From Phycisphaerales bacterium (GTDB taxonomy: Bacteria; Planctomycetota; Phycisphaerae; Phycisphaerales; SM1A02): a stretch of 51,299 bases of DNA. Both the position numbers and the translations under genes were made by a program. The DNA lies in assembly GCA_028823105.1 (NCBI GenBank), contig JAPKCC010000009.1:1-51299 (forward strand), given 5' to 3'. The notes beneath the pieces are model-generated. The model worked only from the letters and a program-made list of their open reading frames with translations. It had not been told where the DNA came from and made no database searches. Of this stretch, positions 43,674 through 51,299 are shown one piece after another; within the stretch, counting starts at the first letter, position 1, and each line of letters starts with the position of its first letter.

Positions 43674-45785
43674 ATGACCTCACCGACCCCCTTCCAACCC
43701 GACGCAGGCATCGAAGTGGTGCCCGGGGTCGGTCCGCGGCTCGCGGCCGTGCTCGGTCGATTGGACATCGCGACGGTACGAGACCTCCTCGACCACATCC
43801 CGATGCGGTATGAACACGAACATGCCGAGGCGACGATCGCCGAAATTGAAGCCTCGCTCCCCGACGAGGAGGGTGCGGCCGCCAACGTCTCGATCCGAGG
43901 TGAGATCGCGGCGATCAAAGTTCCGCCCGGCCGACGACCTCGCATCGAGGTGACGTTGGAGGATGAGACCGGAACCGTGCAACTGGTCTGGTTCAACGCG
44001 CCCTGGCTTCGCAACAAGTTGCGACCGGGCCTGCGGATCGTCGCCGAGGGTCGAGCGAAGCGGTGGCGAGGCTATCTCCAGATCGGGAACCCGCAGTGGC
44101 GGGAAGAGGACGATGTCGACGAGACACCCGCGCGGGACGAGCGTCTCCGGCCGGTATATCCGGCGAGCGAGGACCTTCCGAGCCGGCGCATCGAAGAATT
44201 CGTGACGCGGATCCTGACCCCGGCGACCGACGTTCTCGTCGATCCGCTTCCGGAGACGATCCGTCAATCGCGGGTCTTGAACCGACTCGGCGAGGCGTAC
44301 CGTGGAATTCATCAGCCTGAGAGCCTCCGCGACGCGGCGAACGCGAGACGCCGCCTCGCGTTCGATGAACTTCTCCTTCTCCAACTCGGCGTGATGATGA
44401 AACGCCAGCACCTTCGCGAGACGATGAAGGCCGCGCCGCTGCCCATGTCCCCGGAGATTGAGCAACGGATTCTCAGTCGTTTTCCCTTTGAACTGACCCC
44501 GGATCAACGGCAAGTCTGCCACGAGATCGGCGCCGATCTCGCCCGTGAAGTTCCGACCAATCGGCTGCTGCAGGGCGATGTCGGCGCGGGAAAGACCGCG
44601 GTGGCGGTCCACGCCATGCTCTTGGCGGCCGCCCATGGGCATCAGTCCGCGATCATGGCACCGACTGGCATTCTCGCCGAGCAACACCATGCCTCGATCA
44701 GCCGGATGCTCGAGGGTGCGAAAGTCGAAGTCGGCCTGCTGACCGGATCGACGCCCGCTCGAGAGAAACGAGAACTGCTCGCTCGGATCGCCTCCGGTGA
44801 TGCGAAGCTCCTGATCGGAACCCACGCGCTGCTCTCCGAGGGAACCGTGTTTGATGATCTCGCCCTGGTGATCATCGATGAACAGCATCGATTCGGCGTC
44901 GAGCAACGATCGAAGCTTCGCCGCCCCAATGAAGCCGGCCGGGTTCCGCACGTGCTCGTGATGACCGCCACCCCGATCCCTCGAACGCTCTCGCTCACGG
45001 TCTTTGGCGACTTAGACGTATCGGTGATCCAACATCTGCCGCCGGGCCGAATTCCAACCGTCACTCGCGTGGTTCCCCCCTCGAAGGCCGCCGACGTCTA
45101 CGGATACCTCGCCGAACGGGTCGCGTCCGGCGAGCAGGGATTCGTCGTCGTCCCCGCGGTCGAAGAGTCCGAGATGGGGCTCGCCGACGTAGAGAACCAC
45201 CTGAAGATGCTCGCGGCCGGTCCGCTCTCCGGGGTTCGACTGGGCGCGGTGCACGGGCGAATGAGTCGAGACGAACGCGAGGCGATCATGGATCGATTTC
45301 GCGCCCGAGATATCGACGTCCTCGTGGCGACGGTGGTGATCGAAGTCGGGGTGGATGTCCCCAACGCCACCGTGATGGTGGTCGAGCATGCCGAACGCTT
45401 TGGCCTCGCCCAGCTTCACCAGTTGCGAGGTCGGGTCGGTCGCGGCGAAAAACGCGGGGTCTGCGCCCTGATCGGTGAACCCACCACCGACGAAGGGCGG
45501 CGGCGCCTGGAGGCCATTGGCGGGACCAACGACGGCTTCGAGATCGCCGAACTCGACCTGGGTATTCGGGGGCCCGGCGAACTCTTCGGGGCTCGCCAGT
45601 CCGGTCTGCCCCCCTTCCGGGTCGCTGACCTCATCAAGGATCTCGATCTGCTCCGCCTCGCCCGTCAGGATGCATCCGCCTGGATTGAACGGGACCATCG
45701 ACTGCTGGGGCCGGACGCCGTGGAGATGCGCCGGCTCCTGCTCGATCGTTACGGAGCGACGCTCGGCCTGGGCGACGTGGGTTGA
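43674..45785 (+). CDS. recG: ATP-dependent DNA helicase RecG
   Basis: A 703-residue branch-migrating helicase that remodels stalled forks and Holliday junctions. It has an N-terminal helix-hairpin region (VVPGVGPRLAAVLGRLDI), an OB wedge domain (VTLEDETGTVQLVWFNAPWL), Walker A LLQGDVGAGKTAVAVHA near residue 300, DEQHRFGVEQR near 402, ATPIPRTLSLTVFGDLDVS, VATVVIEVGVDVPNATVMV and QLHQLRGRVGRGEKRG. Length matches E. coli RecG (693). ATG 43674 is 47 bases from the divergent xseA start. Confidence 0.96.
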   Translation: MTSPTPFQPDAGIEVVPGVGPRLAAVLGRLDIATVRDLLDHIPMRYEHEHAEATIAEIEASLPDEEGAAANVSIRGEIAAIKVPPGRRPRIEVTLEDETGTVQLVWFNAPWLRNKLRPGLRIVAEGRAKRWRGYLQIGNPQWREEDDVDETPARDERLRPVYPASEDLPSRRIEEFVTRILTPATDVLVDPLPETIRQSRVLNRLGEAYRGIHQPESLRDAANARRRLAFDELLLLQLGVMMKRQHLRETMKAAPLPMSPEIEQRILSRFPFELTPDQRQVCHEIGADLAREVPTNRLLQGDVGAGKTAVAVHAMLLAAAHGHQSAIMAPTGILAEQHHASISRMLEGAKVEVGLLTGSTPAREKRELLARIASGDAKLLIGTHALLSEGTVFDDLALVIIDEQHRFGVEQRSKLRRPNEAGRVPHVLVMTATPIPRTLSLTVFGDLDVSVIQHLPPGRIPTVTRVVPPSKAADVYGYLAERVASGEQGFVVVPAVEESEMGLADVENHLKMLAAGPLSGVRLGAVHGRMSRDEREAIMDRFRARDIDVLVATVVIEVGVDVPNATVMVVEHAERFGLAQLHQLRGRVGRGEKRGVCALIGEPTTDEGRRRLEAIGGTNDGFEIAELDLGIRGPGELFGARQSGLPPFRVADLIKDLDLLRLARQDASAWIERDHRLLGPDAVEMRRLLLDRYGATLGLGDVG

Positions 45786-45816
45786 TCGGCCCGCGGATTC
45801 CCTACGATGCGTCCCT

Positions 45817-47571
45817 ATGAGCATGAATGAAGACATCGCGAAGATCTTCGAGGAGCTGGCGACGCTGCTCGAACTCACGGGTGCCAACGGCTTCCGAGTC
45901 AACGCCCACTCGAAGGTCGCCCGCGTGGTGGAAGGCCTCACCTCCGATCTGGGCGAACTGGCTCGGACCGACGACGCCATAAAATCACTGGAAGCGATCG
46001 ACGGCATCGGAAAGTCGAGCGCTCAGAAGATCGTCGAGTTCGCCGCGCAGGGGACCGTCACGGAGCTGGAGAAGCTCCGCGCATCGGTGCCTGATGGTCT
46101 TCGCGAAGTCATGAAGGTACCGGGGCTCGGTCCCAAGACGGTTCGACGTCTTTGGCAGGAGGCGGAGATCGAATCGATCGAGGATCTGGAAGCGGCCATC
46201 GACGACGGCCGGCTCGAGGCGCTGCCGCGCATGGGCCGGAAGACCATCGACAACATCCGAGAGTCCATTGATTTCATGAAGACCGCTGGCGATCGGCGAC
46301 GACTCGGCACCGCCATGCCGATCGCCGAGCGACTTGTGGCGGCGATGCAGGCCATCCCGGGGGTTCGGAAGGTCGCCTACGCCGGCAGCCTGCGGCGTGG
46401 CCAGGAAACCATCGGCGATCTCGATCTGCTGGTGACCACCACTGATCCGACGGCCGCGAGCGAGGCCTTCCGCACGCAATCCGGCGTGACCAAGATCCTC
46501 GTGGCCGGCGAGACGAAGTCATCGGTCCGACTCGAAGACGGCATCCAGGTTGACCTGCGGGTGGTGCCCGAGGAGGTCTGGGGCGCCGCGCTCATGTACT
46601 TCACGGGGAGTAAGGATCACAACGTCGCGCTTCGAGAGCGGGCGATCGGCCGAGGTCTTCGACTCAACGAATACGGCTTGTTTCCAGATGACGGCGAGGA
46701 TGGACCTCCCCAACAGCGAGGTGTGACCGCCATTGCGTCGGCCACCGAGACCGAGATCTACGAAGCGCTTGATCTGCCTTGGATTCCCCCCGAACTCCGG
46801 GTCGATCGCGACGAGTTCGACCTCGAGGTGCCCGACGACCTCATCACCGTGGACGCGATCCATGCCGAACTCCACAGCCACACCACGGCCAGTGACGGAC
46901 GCCTCACGATCGACGAGCTCGCCGTCGCGGCACGAACCGCGGGGCGAACAATCCTTGCCATCACGGATCACTCACGTTCCAGCGCCCAAGCCAACGGGCT
47001 CGACGAAGCCAGACTTCGCCGGCATGTGGAAGCGATTCGAGAAGCCGATGCACGGATCGAGGGGATCCGGCTTCTGGCAGGAAGCGAGGTCGACATCCAT
47101 GCGGATGGCTCCCTCGACTACGACGACGACGTTCTGGCCTTGCTCGACGTGGTGGTCGCGAGTCCGCATGCCTCGCTCCGGCAGGACCCCGCCGCCGCGA
47201 CCGCGCGGCTCTGCGCCGCGGCTCGACACCCGCTGGTCTCAATCATCGGGCATCCCACGGGTCGCCTCATCGGAACCCGTAAGGGCCTCGAACCGGACAT
47301 CGAGAAAGTCATCGCCGCCGCCATCGAGGGTGGGACCGCGCTCGAAATCAACGCGAATCCATATCGACTTGACCTCCGGGACATCCATGTCCGGGCCGCG
47401 GTCGACGCGGGGTGCCTCATCGCCATCAACACCGATGCGCACCGCGCCGAACACCTCGCGTTCATCCGATACGGCGTGATGACCGGCCGTCGCGGCCGAC
47501 TGCGGAACCCAGGCTGCGTGAACACCTGGCCCGACCAACGACTTCTCGACTGGCTCGGACGGAATCGATGA
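45817..47571 (+). CDS. polX: Family X DNA polymerase with PHP domain
   Basis: A 584-residue repair polymerase of the bacterial PolX type, acting in base-excision repair gap filling. It has an N-terminal 8-kDa-like HhH region (IAKIFEELATLLELTGANGF; IDGIGKSSAQKIVEFA; VPGLGPKTVRRLW), the nucleotidyltransferase motif GSLRRGQETIGDLDLLV near residue 190 with a further Asp in GIQVDLRVVP, and a C-terminal PHP domain from about 352 (HSHTTASDG, AITDHS, EVDIHADG, IGHPTGRL, NTDAHRAEHL), which in homologues gives 3'-5' exonuclease activity. ATG 45817 or 45823 starts it, 31 bases after recG. An in-frame extension back into recG is not coding. Confidence 0.95.
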   Translation: MSMNEDIAKIFEELATLLELTGANGFRVNAHSKVARVVEGLTSDLGELARTDDAIKSLEAIDGIGKSSAQKIVEFAAQGTVTELEKLRASVPDGLREVMKVPGLGPKTVRRLWQEAEIESIEDLEAAIDDGRLEALPRMGRKTIDNIRESIDFMKTAGDRRRLGTAMPIAERLVAAMQAIPGVRKVAYAGSLRRGQETIGDLDLLVTTTDPTAASEAFRTQSGVTKILVAGETKSSVRLEDGIQVDLRVVPEEVWGAALMYFTGSKDHNVALRERAIGRGLRLNEYGLFPDDGEDGPPQQRGVTAIASATETEIYEALDLPWIPPELRVDRDEFDLEVPDDLITVDAIHAELHSHTTASDGRLTIDELAVAARTAGRTILAITDHSRSSAQANGLDEARLRRHVEAIREADARIEGIRLLAGSEVDIHADGSLDYDDDVLALLDVVVASPHASLRQDPAAATARLCAAARHPLVSIIGHPTGRLIGTRKGLEPDIEKVIAAAIEGGTALEINANPYRLDLRDIHVRAAVDAGCLIAINTDAHRAEHLAFIRYGVMTGRRGRLRNPGCVNTWPDQRLLDWLGRNR

Positions 47572-47580
47572 CCGCTGGAC

Positions 47581-47663
47581 CATGAGTCCATGAGTCCATG
47601 AGTCATGGAATCCATCGATTCCATGACTCGATCCTTCGATGACTCGATGATTCGATGATTCGA
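47581..47663. repeat. 8-bp tandem array with dyad symmetry
   Basis: Three perfect copies of CATGAGTC (47581-47604) on the left and GATGACTC, GATGATTC, GATGATTC (47638-47661) on the right. The right units are near reverse complements of the left ones, so the block is an imperfect large inverted repeat around the hairpin at 47600-47629. Confidence 0.85.
47600..47629. terminator. Hairpin between polX and the lpoB-like gene, likely bidirectional terminator
   Basis: GAGTCATGGAAT (47600-47611) pairs perfectly with ATTCCATGACTC (47618-47629) across the loop CCATCG. It lies between two convergent stops. Neither strand has a clear T tract, so termination would be weak or Rho-assisted. Confidence 0.5.
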
Positions 47664-47681
47664 CCGACGACGCGCCCAAAG

Positions 47682-48260
47682 TCAGCCGCGGGAGTTCTTC
47701 GCGTTTCGAGTGCCCTGTTTCGTGACCTCTGCCTCGCCGCTCCAGGCATCGATGCTCTCGACGGTGTTCACCAGATTCAACTGGAACACGAAACTCGACT
47801 GCTTGGTTGATCCTGCGGAAGATCGAATTTCGAGAATCTTGCCGTTGATCACGAAGAACGGCAGCCGCGGAGCGTCGTCGCCGGCCTTGAAATCGCGGTA
47901 GTCGGCGACTTCGTTGGCGCGAGTATCACTGCTGGCGAATACGACCTTTCCGGACTGCGTCAGGGCGATCTTGATCTTCTGGGTCAGGAGGTCCGTGTCG
48001 ATCCGCTGTGCCGTGTCGTTCACCACTCTGGTGACTTCGATCCGCGCGGGCTTCATGGGGGCGGTCTCGAGGGCACCGCTCGCGAAGAGCTGCTGGAGGA
48101 CCTGATCGGCCGCGTTGGACCAGTCTTGAACATCGATCTGGTCGATCGACACGATCTTGTCCCGGTCATCCGTCACCACTCGGGCGGGCTGATTGCAACC
48201 CAAGATCGAAGGGAAGGTGATGGCGGAGAGAATGACGAAGAGAAGAGGCTTGGGATTCAT
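47682..48260 (-). CDS. LpoB-like penicillin-binding-protein activator lipoprotein
   Basis: A 192-residue outer-membrane lipoprotein. The signal ends at a lipobox (TFPSILGC). The body resembles LpoB: SNAADQVLQQLFASGAL, PARIEVTRVVNDTAQRIDTD, LLTQKIKIALTQSGKVVFAS and LPFFVINGKILEIRS. In Enterobacteria LpoB reaches through the wall to switch on the synthase PBP1b. It is the last gene of a four-gene minus-strand set, 19 bases after the YcfL-like gene, and this order recalls the E. coli ycfL-lpoB pair. Whether a PBP1b-like partner exists here cannot be seen. Confidence 0.85.
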   Translation of the reverse strand: MNPKPLLFVILSAITFPSILGCNQPARVVTDDRDKIVSIDQIDVQDWSNAADQVLQQLFASGALETAPMKPARIEVTRVVNDTAQRIDTDLLTQKIKIALTQSGKVVFASSDTRANEVADYRDFKAGDDAPRLPFFVINGKILEIRSSAGSTKQSSFVFQLNLVNTVESIDAWSGEAEVTKQGTRNAKNSRG

Positions 48261-48279
48261 GGTCGGGTTCCAGGCTGGT

Positions 48280-48657
48280 TCAATTGGCGTTGGTCAGAGT
48301 GAGTCGGAAGTCCGCCGCCCTCGGATCGCTGGCGGTTGCGGTCACGGTCGAGAAGGCGCCCGCGGCGACCTGCTCTTGACGATAGCCCGAAACCGGGCTG
48401 AAGAGCAATCGGCCCTCTGCATCGAAGAATTCGAACTTGTAGTTGAATCGGGAATTGAAGGGCTGGGTGTTCTCGACCTCGACGTCGACCCGGAGAAGAT
48501 CATCGCTCACCTTGGTCTCCCGGACCACGCGGACATTCGCATGCGAGGCGAGCCAGCCATCCTTCCGGATCTGCTGGCTACTCGTGACGGTATTGGCGTA
48601 GCAGCCGACCAAGAGGACGGACGCAACGAGGAGGGTTCGGGTGATTACTGGTCTCAT
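48280..48657 (-). CDS. YcfL-like lipoprotein
   Basis: A 125-residue lipoprotein: signal plus lipobox (LLVASVLLVGC), then one immunoglobulin-like beta domain (LLRVDVEVENTQPFNSRFNY, FEFFDAEGRLL, VAAGAFSTVTATASDPRAADF), the pattern of the DUF1425/YcfL family. It lies between the COG3014-like and LpoB-like genes. Its molecular role is unknown in E. coli as well; the conserved pairing with LpoB suggests a cell-wall function. Confidence 0.8.
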   Translation of the reverse strand: MRPVITRTLLVASVLLVGCYANTVTSSQQIRKDGWLASHANVRVVRETKVSDDLLRVDVEVENTQPFNSRFNYKFEFFDAEGRLLFSPVSGYRQEQVAAGAFSTVTATASDPRAADFRLTLTNAN

Positions 48658-48686
48658 GGTCGGATTCCTTTCGTGACGAATTCGGG

Positions 48687-50156
48687 TCAGGCGGCCACGT
48701 CGATCGGTGGATCTTCGATGAGCGGATCTGCGATCGGCGGATCTTCGAGCGGCAACAGCCCGTCGAGGGGAAAGACATGGATCGAAGCCGGCCCGCCAGC
48801 CCGGAGGCTCCGCAGGACGACCATCGAATTTCGATTCAATGGTACGTCGATCTCGTGGGCTCCCGTGGGACCGGCGAGTCGGATCCGCCCATCCGCCGGC
48901 GAGGGGATTCTCGCGACGGCGTAGTAGCGAGGCAGGGTCCGCCAGGTCCGAAGGTCGGCGATCGTCGTGGAATAGCCGTAGACGTTGGTCGCGACCATGC
49001 TCGCCAGAAGTGCCCAGCCGCTACCGGAATTCTCCGCGGTGAGGTTGGCGGCGAGCGACGCCGCCGCTTTGGTCAGGGCCGAGGCGATCGCGCGGCCGGT
49101 GATCAATGGAAGTTCGACCTGAAACTCGTGGGCGATCACGCTTCCCATGTCGCAAATGATCGCCGTTTGTGCGTTCTCGGTGTCGCTGGCGATCGTCGCA
49201 TGCGTCGCCGCACCCTCGACCTGTTGCAATTTTGGCAGCGCGATTCCAATGAACGGCATCTGGGGAATGAAGGCGGGGATTCGGAACGAGACCTCTTCCT
49301 TCTTCGGGGCAAACCCGCTCTCCAGCAGAAGCCAAACCTGAGGCGGCGACACCACCGACGACTCGACCATCGCCAGGTCAGACTCCACGGCGGGGTTCTC
49401 GCCGATCGTCCCGCGAACTCGACGGAGTAGGTCGATGGAGCGATTCTTATCCCCACCGTCAACGCCATCGACGTACAGGAAAATCGCGGTCAGCCAGTCG
49501 GTGAAAGGGTTCGTCCAGCCGTCGTAGGGTCGGAAGGTCCCCTCGAGTCCGTCGTAGGTCTCTCCATACTGCGTCTTGAACCCATCGCTTCCTTCGATCT
49601 TCGTGAGGTCGCCGTGGTCAGCTTCCATCTCTTGCCGGGCCTTGGCGATCCGGTCGGCAAAACGAGCCTCGGCGTCTTCTTGCGCGAACTGCGCTCGTCT
49701 CATTTCGACCCGTGCCGTTTCGAGATCCCCCATCGCCAGCATGTCGAGGGCCCGAAGCGTGGCGCACATCACTCGATCCGAGGAACTCCCGACGTAGTCG
49801 AGCGTGCGTTCGTTCACCGCGACCGCGGTGAGGATGTCGATGAAGGTCGGATCGTCGGGGTCCGATCCCCGTGTCATCGCCCCCCAGGCCCGACCGAGAC
49901 TCTCGTCACTCTGCTGGTACTCGCCGGCGATTCGCTCCACCGTGCCGAGTTCGAGGGCGTCGATCACCGTATTTCGATCGGTCCCGTCGGAGGCGACGCG
50001 CCGCGCTGCCACAGCCGCCTCGCTCCACTGGCCGGCTTCGAGCGCCGAGAGATATCCCTCGGCGCGATCGTTGTGGTTCGCACAGCCGATCCCTCCGAGT
50101 GATACCCCGACGAGCATCATGCTCGCGAAGAATCGTCTCTCTGGGTAAATCACCAA
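48687..50156 (-). CDS. COG3014-like lipoprotein with TPR-like N-terminus
   Basis: A 489-residue predicted lipoprotein (signal and lipobox ending GVSLGGIGC; an internal Met at residue 13 could also start it). Residues 30-200 are helical, TPR-like (YLSALEAGQWSEAAVAARRVA, LGTVERIAGEYQQSDESLGRA). The middle has YDGWTNPFTDWLTAIFLYVDG, and the C-terminal part is beta-rich with WRTLPRYYAVARIPSP. The last 20 residues are built from a degenerate repeat (PPIADPLIEDPPI) encoded by GGATCTTCGA-type words. COG3014 proteins occur beside ycfL/lpoB in several Gammaproteobacteria, which fits the layout. It overlaps the upstream gene by seven bases. Family call is from pattern memory. Confidence 0.72.
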   Translation of the reverse strand: MVIYPERRFFASMMLVGVSLGGIGCANHNDRAEGYLSALEAGQWSEAAVAARRVASDGTDRNTVIDALELGTVERIAGEYQQSDESLGRAWGAMTRGSDPDDPTFIDILTAVAVNERTLDYVGSSSDRVMCATLRALDMLAMGDLETARVEMRRAQFAQEDAEARFADRIAKARQEMEADHGDLTKIEGSDGFKTQYGETYDGLEGTFRPYDGWTNPFTDWLTAIFLYVDGVDGGDKNRSIDLLRRVRGTIGENPAVESDLAMVESSVVSPPQVWLLLESGFAPKKEEVSFRIPAFIPQMPFIGIALPKLQQVEGAATHATIASDTENAQTAIICDMGSVIAHEFQVELPLITGRAIASALTKAAASLAANLTAENSGSGWALLASMVATNVYGYSTTIADLRTWRTLPRYYAVARIPSPADGRIRLAGPTGAHEIDVPLNRNSMVVLRSLRAGGPASIHVFPLDGLLPLEDPPIADPLIEDPPIDVAA

Positions 50157-51299
50157 CGATTCCAGAAGGAATTCTGTCGTTCAATCACCGGCGCCTCGTC
50201 GGTGTCGACCTTGATGTCCTGCCGTTCTTGACGATCGATCCGGAATCCGCTCTGTCGTAGGAATTGTGCAAATCCGTTGATCCGCTCGACTTCGGCGGTG
50301 GTGAGCGCCGCGTCCTGCTTGAGTCCCTGGAAGATCGCCGCGTTTTCCAACCAGCGTGCACGCTCGGCCTTGGTCAGCTGAAGTCCGACCGAGATCCGTT
50401 GTGGTGCATCGGCGGTGCCGCCGAGTACGCGGATCTCCCGAGTCCAAGTTTCCGCGCCGGTTCGAGTGACCGTGAGGCGATGCGGCCCGCGATCGACCTC
50501 GACGCCGCATGGCGTGGTGCAGATCACGAACCCATCGAGCGCGATCTCCGCTCCCCCGGCGAGCACGGGGAGGCTCTCACCGGAAATGCCCCATCCACCG
50601 TCGGGATTCTGGACGATCTCCGGAACCGAGAGTCCGTCGAGAATGGCGTCGACCTGGAGATATCCCGCAACCGCCGGAGTCGTCACGCCGGAGAGCGTTG
50701 CCGCATCTGCTTGAAGTTGGTCGGCGATCATCTTTGCCGCATCCGAATAAAGACGACCTGCCAGAGATTCGTCGACCTGGACCGTCGCTGAGCCACCGCC
50801 ATCAGAAGCCATCGAGCCTACCCGGACGACGAAGTAGTCTCCGGCCTCTGCCGCGCCCGTTCCAGTCTCGAGAAGTCTCCAACCTCCCCGGAGCGTCGTC
50901 TCCTGCATGCTGGTTCGATTGCCCGATACTTCGACCCGGCGAATCGACTGGTCCACGGTCGCGAGATCGATGATGAGCACCGAGCGTGCGCCGATCGCCG
51001 CCGCGAGCCGTGCGATCGAGGCGTCGCCTTCGAGCGCTCGATCGGCATCCCCAGGTCGCATCGCGCGGATCACATCCGCGGGATCAACCGCTCGGAGCCC
51101 GATCCCGGAGACTGCACCGCCGACGTTTGCCGCCAGCGCCTTTGCCGCATTTTCCGGGAGACCCGGAACGTTCCCTTGCACCACCACCGCGACGGGGCCG
51201 AGCGCCGCAAGTGTCTCTTTGGGCGTCTTGGGTGCCTCTTTGGGCGCCTTGGAGGAGTTTTCTGGCCTCGCCTCGGGTGCGGCGGTCGGCGATGCAACT
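50150..51299 (-). CDS. Secreted protein with PEGA-like domain (5' end outside window)
   Basis: The reading frame stays open to the right edge, so the N-terminus is missing; a GTG at 51187 is not a convincing start because coding-like Pro/Lys/Glu-rich repeats (APKEAPKTPKE) continue upstream of it. About 382 codons are visible. After the Pro-rich linker comes an alpha/beta domain (VAVVVQGNVPGLPENAAKAL, ARSVLIIDLATVDQSIRRVEV), a helical part, then a PEGA-like beta domain (EIALDGFVICTTPCGVEVDR, GPHRLTVTRTGAETW) and a C-terminal helix region. PEGA domains often sit in envelope proteins. It heads the visible part of the COG3014/YcfL/LpoB set and overlaps the next gene by seven bases. Confidence 0.75.
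   Translation of the reverse strand, partial: VASPTAAPEARPENSSKAPKEAPKTPKETLAALGPVAVVVQGNVPGLPENAAKALAANVGGAVSGIGLRAVDPADVIRAMRPGDADRALEGDASIARLAAAIGARSVLIIDLATVDQSIRRVEVSGNRTSMQETTLRGGWRLLETGTGAAEAGDYFVVRVGSMASDGGGSATVQVDESLAGRLYSDAAKMIADQLQADAATLSGVTTPAVAGYLQVDAILDGLSVPEIVQNPDGGWGISGESLPVLAGGAEIALDGFVICTTPCGVEVDRGPHRLTVTRTGAETWTREIRVLGGTADAPQRISVGLQLTKAERARWLENAAIFQGLKQDAALTTAEVERINGFAQFLRQSGFRIDRQERQDIKVDTDEAPVIERQNSFWNRW

Noticed and set aside
51187-51187. GTG as the start of the right-edge gene
   Set aside because: The frame stays open to the window edge with coding-like Pro/Lys/Glu repeats, so the gene is better treated as truncated.

Overview
The window is about 51.3 kb of GC-rich bacterial chromosome with no insertion sequence, phage gene, integrase or CRISPR array. 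Several traits suggest Planctomycetota, probably class Phycisphaerae: a fused SecD-SecF, a very long SecA with internal repeats, proteins joining LysM to a DUF3299-like domain, M14 peptidases with acidic DxDxDG loops, and a FlgI-like lipoprotein with no flagellar neighbours. This placement is inferred from gene content. I could not run a phylogeny.

Layout. 1-8015 (+): an ABC ATPase cut by the window edge, its FtsX-type permease with a histidine-rich loop, a LysM/DUF3299-like protein, two tandem M14 carboxypeptidase homologues (the first lacks its zinc ligands and catalytic Glu) and a YhiN-type flavoprotein. 8064-8137: a CAT-anticodon tRNA. 8161-10416 (-): copper P-type ATPase. 10600-15408 (+): a possible small membrane protein, secA and tRNA-Lys(CTT). 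15491-16075: two small genes and a terminator. 16311-22355 (+): FlgI/HEAT-like lipoprotein and SMC. 22392-25017 (-): lipoprotein, histone-deacetylase-like enzyme and isocitrate/isopropylmalate-type dehydrogenase. 25155-27148 (+): FAD oxidoreductase and aldo/keto reductase. 27149-37496 (-): an eight-gene run of unknown protein, LysM protein, SecDF, YajC, Tgt, rhomboid protease, degenerate M50 protein and NUDIX hydrolase. 37519-39353 (+): MlaF- and MlaD-like proteins. 39725-43626 (-): OmpA-family lipoprotein, prepilin peptidase, XseB and XseA. 43674-47571 (+): RecG and PolX. 47682-51299 (-): LpoB-like, YcfL-like, COG3014-like and a PEGA-like protein cut by the right edge.

Much of the window serves the cell envelope. 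It covers protein export (SecA, SecDF, YajC), lipid transport (MlaFD), peptidoglycan-linked proteins (two LysM proteins, an OmpA-like protein, an LpoB/YcfL set), membrane proteolysis and metal handling. The rest is chromosome maintenance (SMC, RecG, XseAB, PolX), tRNA modification and central metabolism. Within operons many genes overlap by the four bases ATGA or GTGA.

The most unusual signals are: (1) short degenerate tandem arrays with 8-, 9- or 10-bp units built on GATCA, TCATG or GATTC words, found at three of the six convergent junctions, in one intra-operon gap and in frame inside the ABC permease; (2) a catalytically dead M14 homologue overlapping an intact one; (3) an M50 site-2-protease homologue missing two of three metal ligands; (4) a 1386-residue SecA with three extra segments, one made of tryptophan-centred repeats; (5) competing inverted repeats just upstream of smc.
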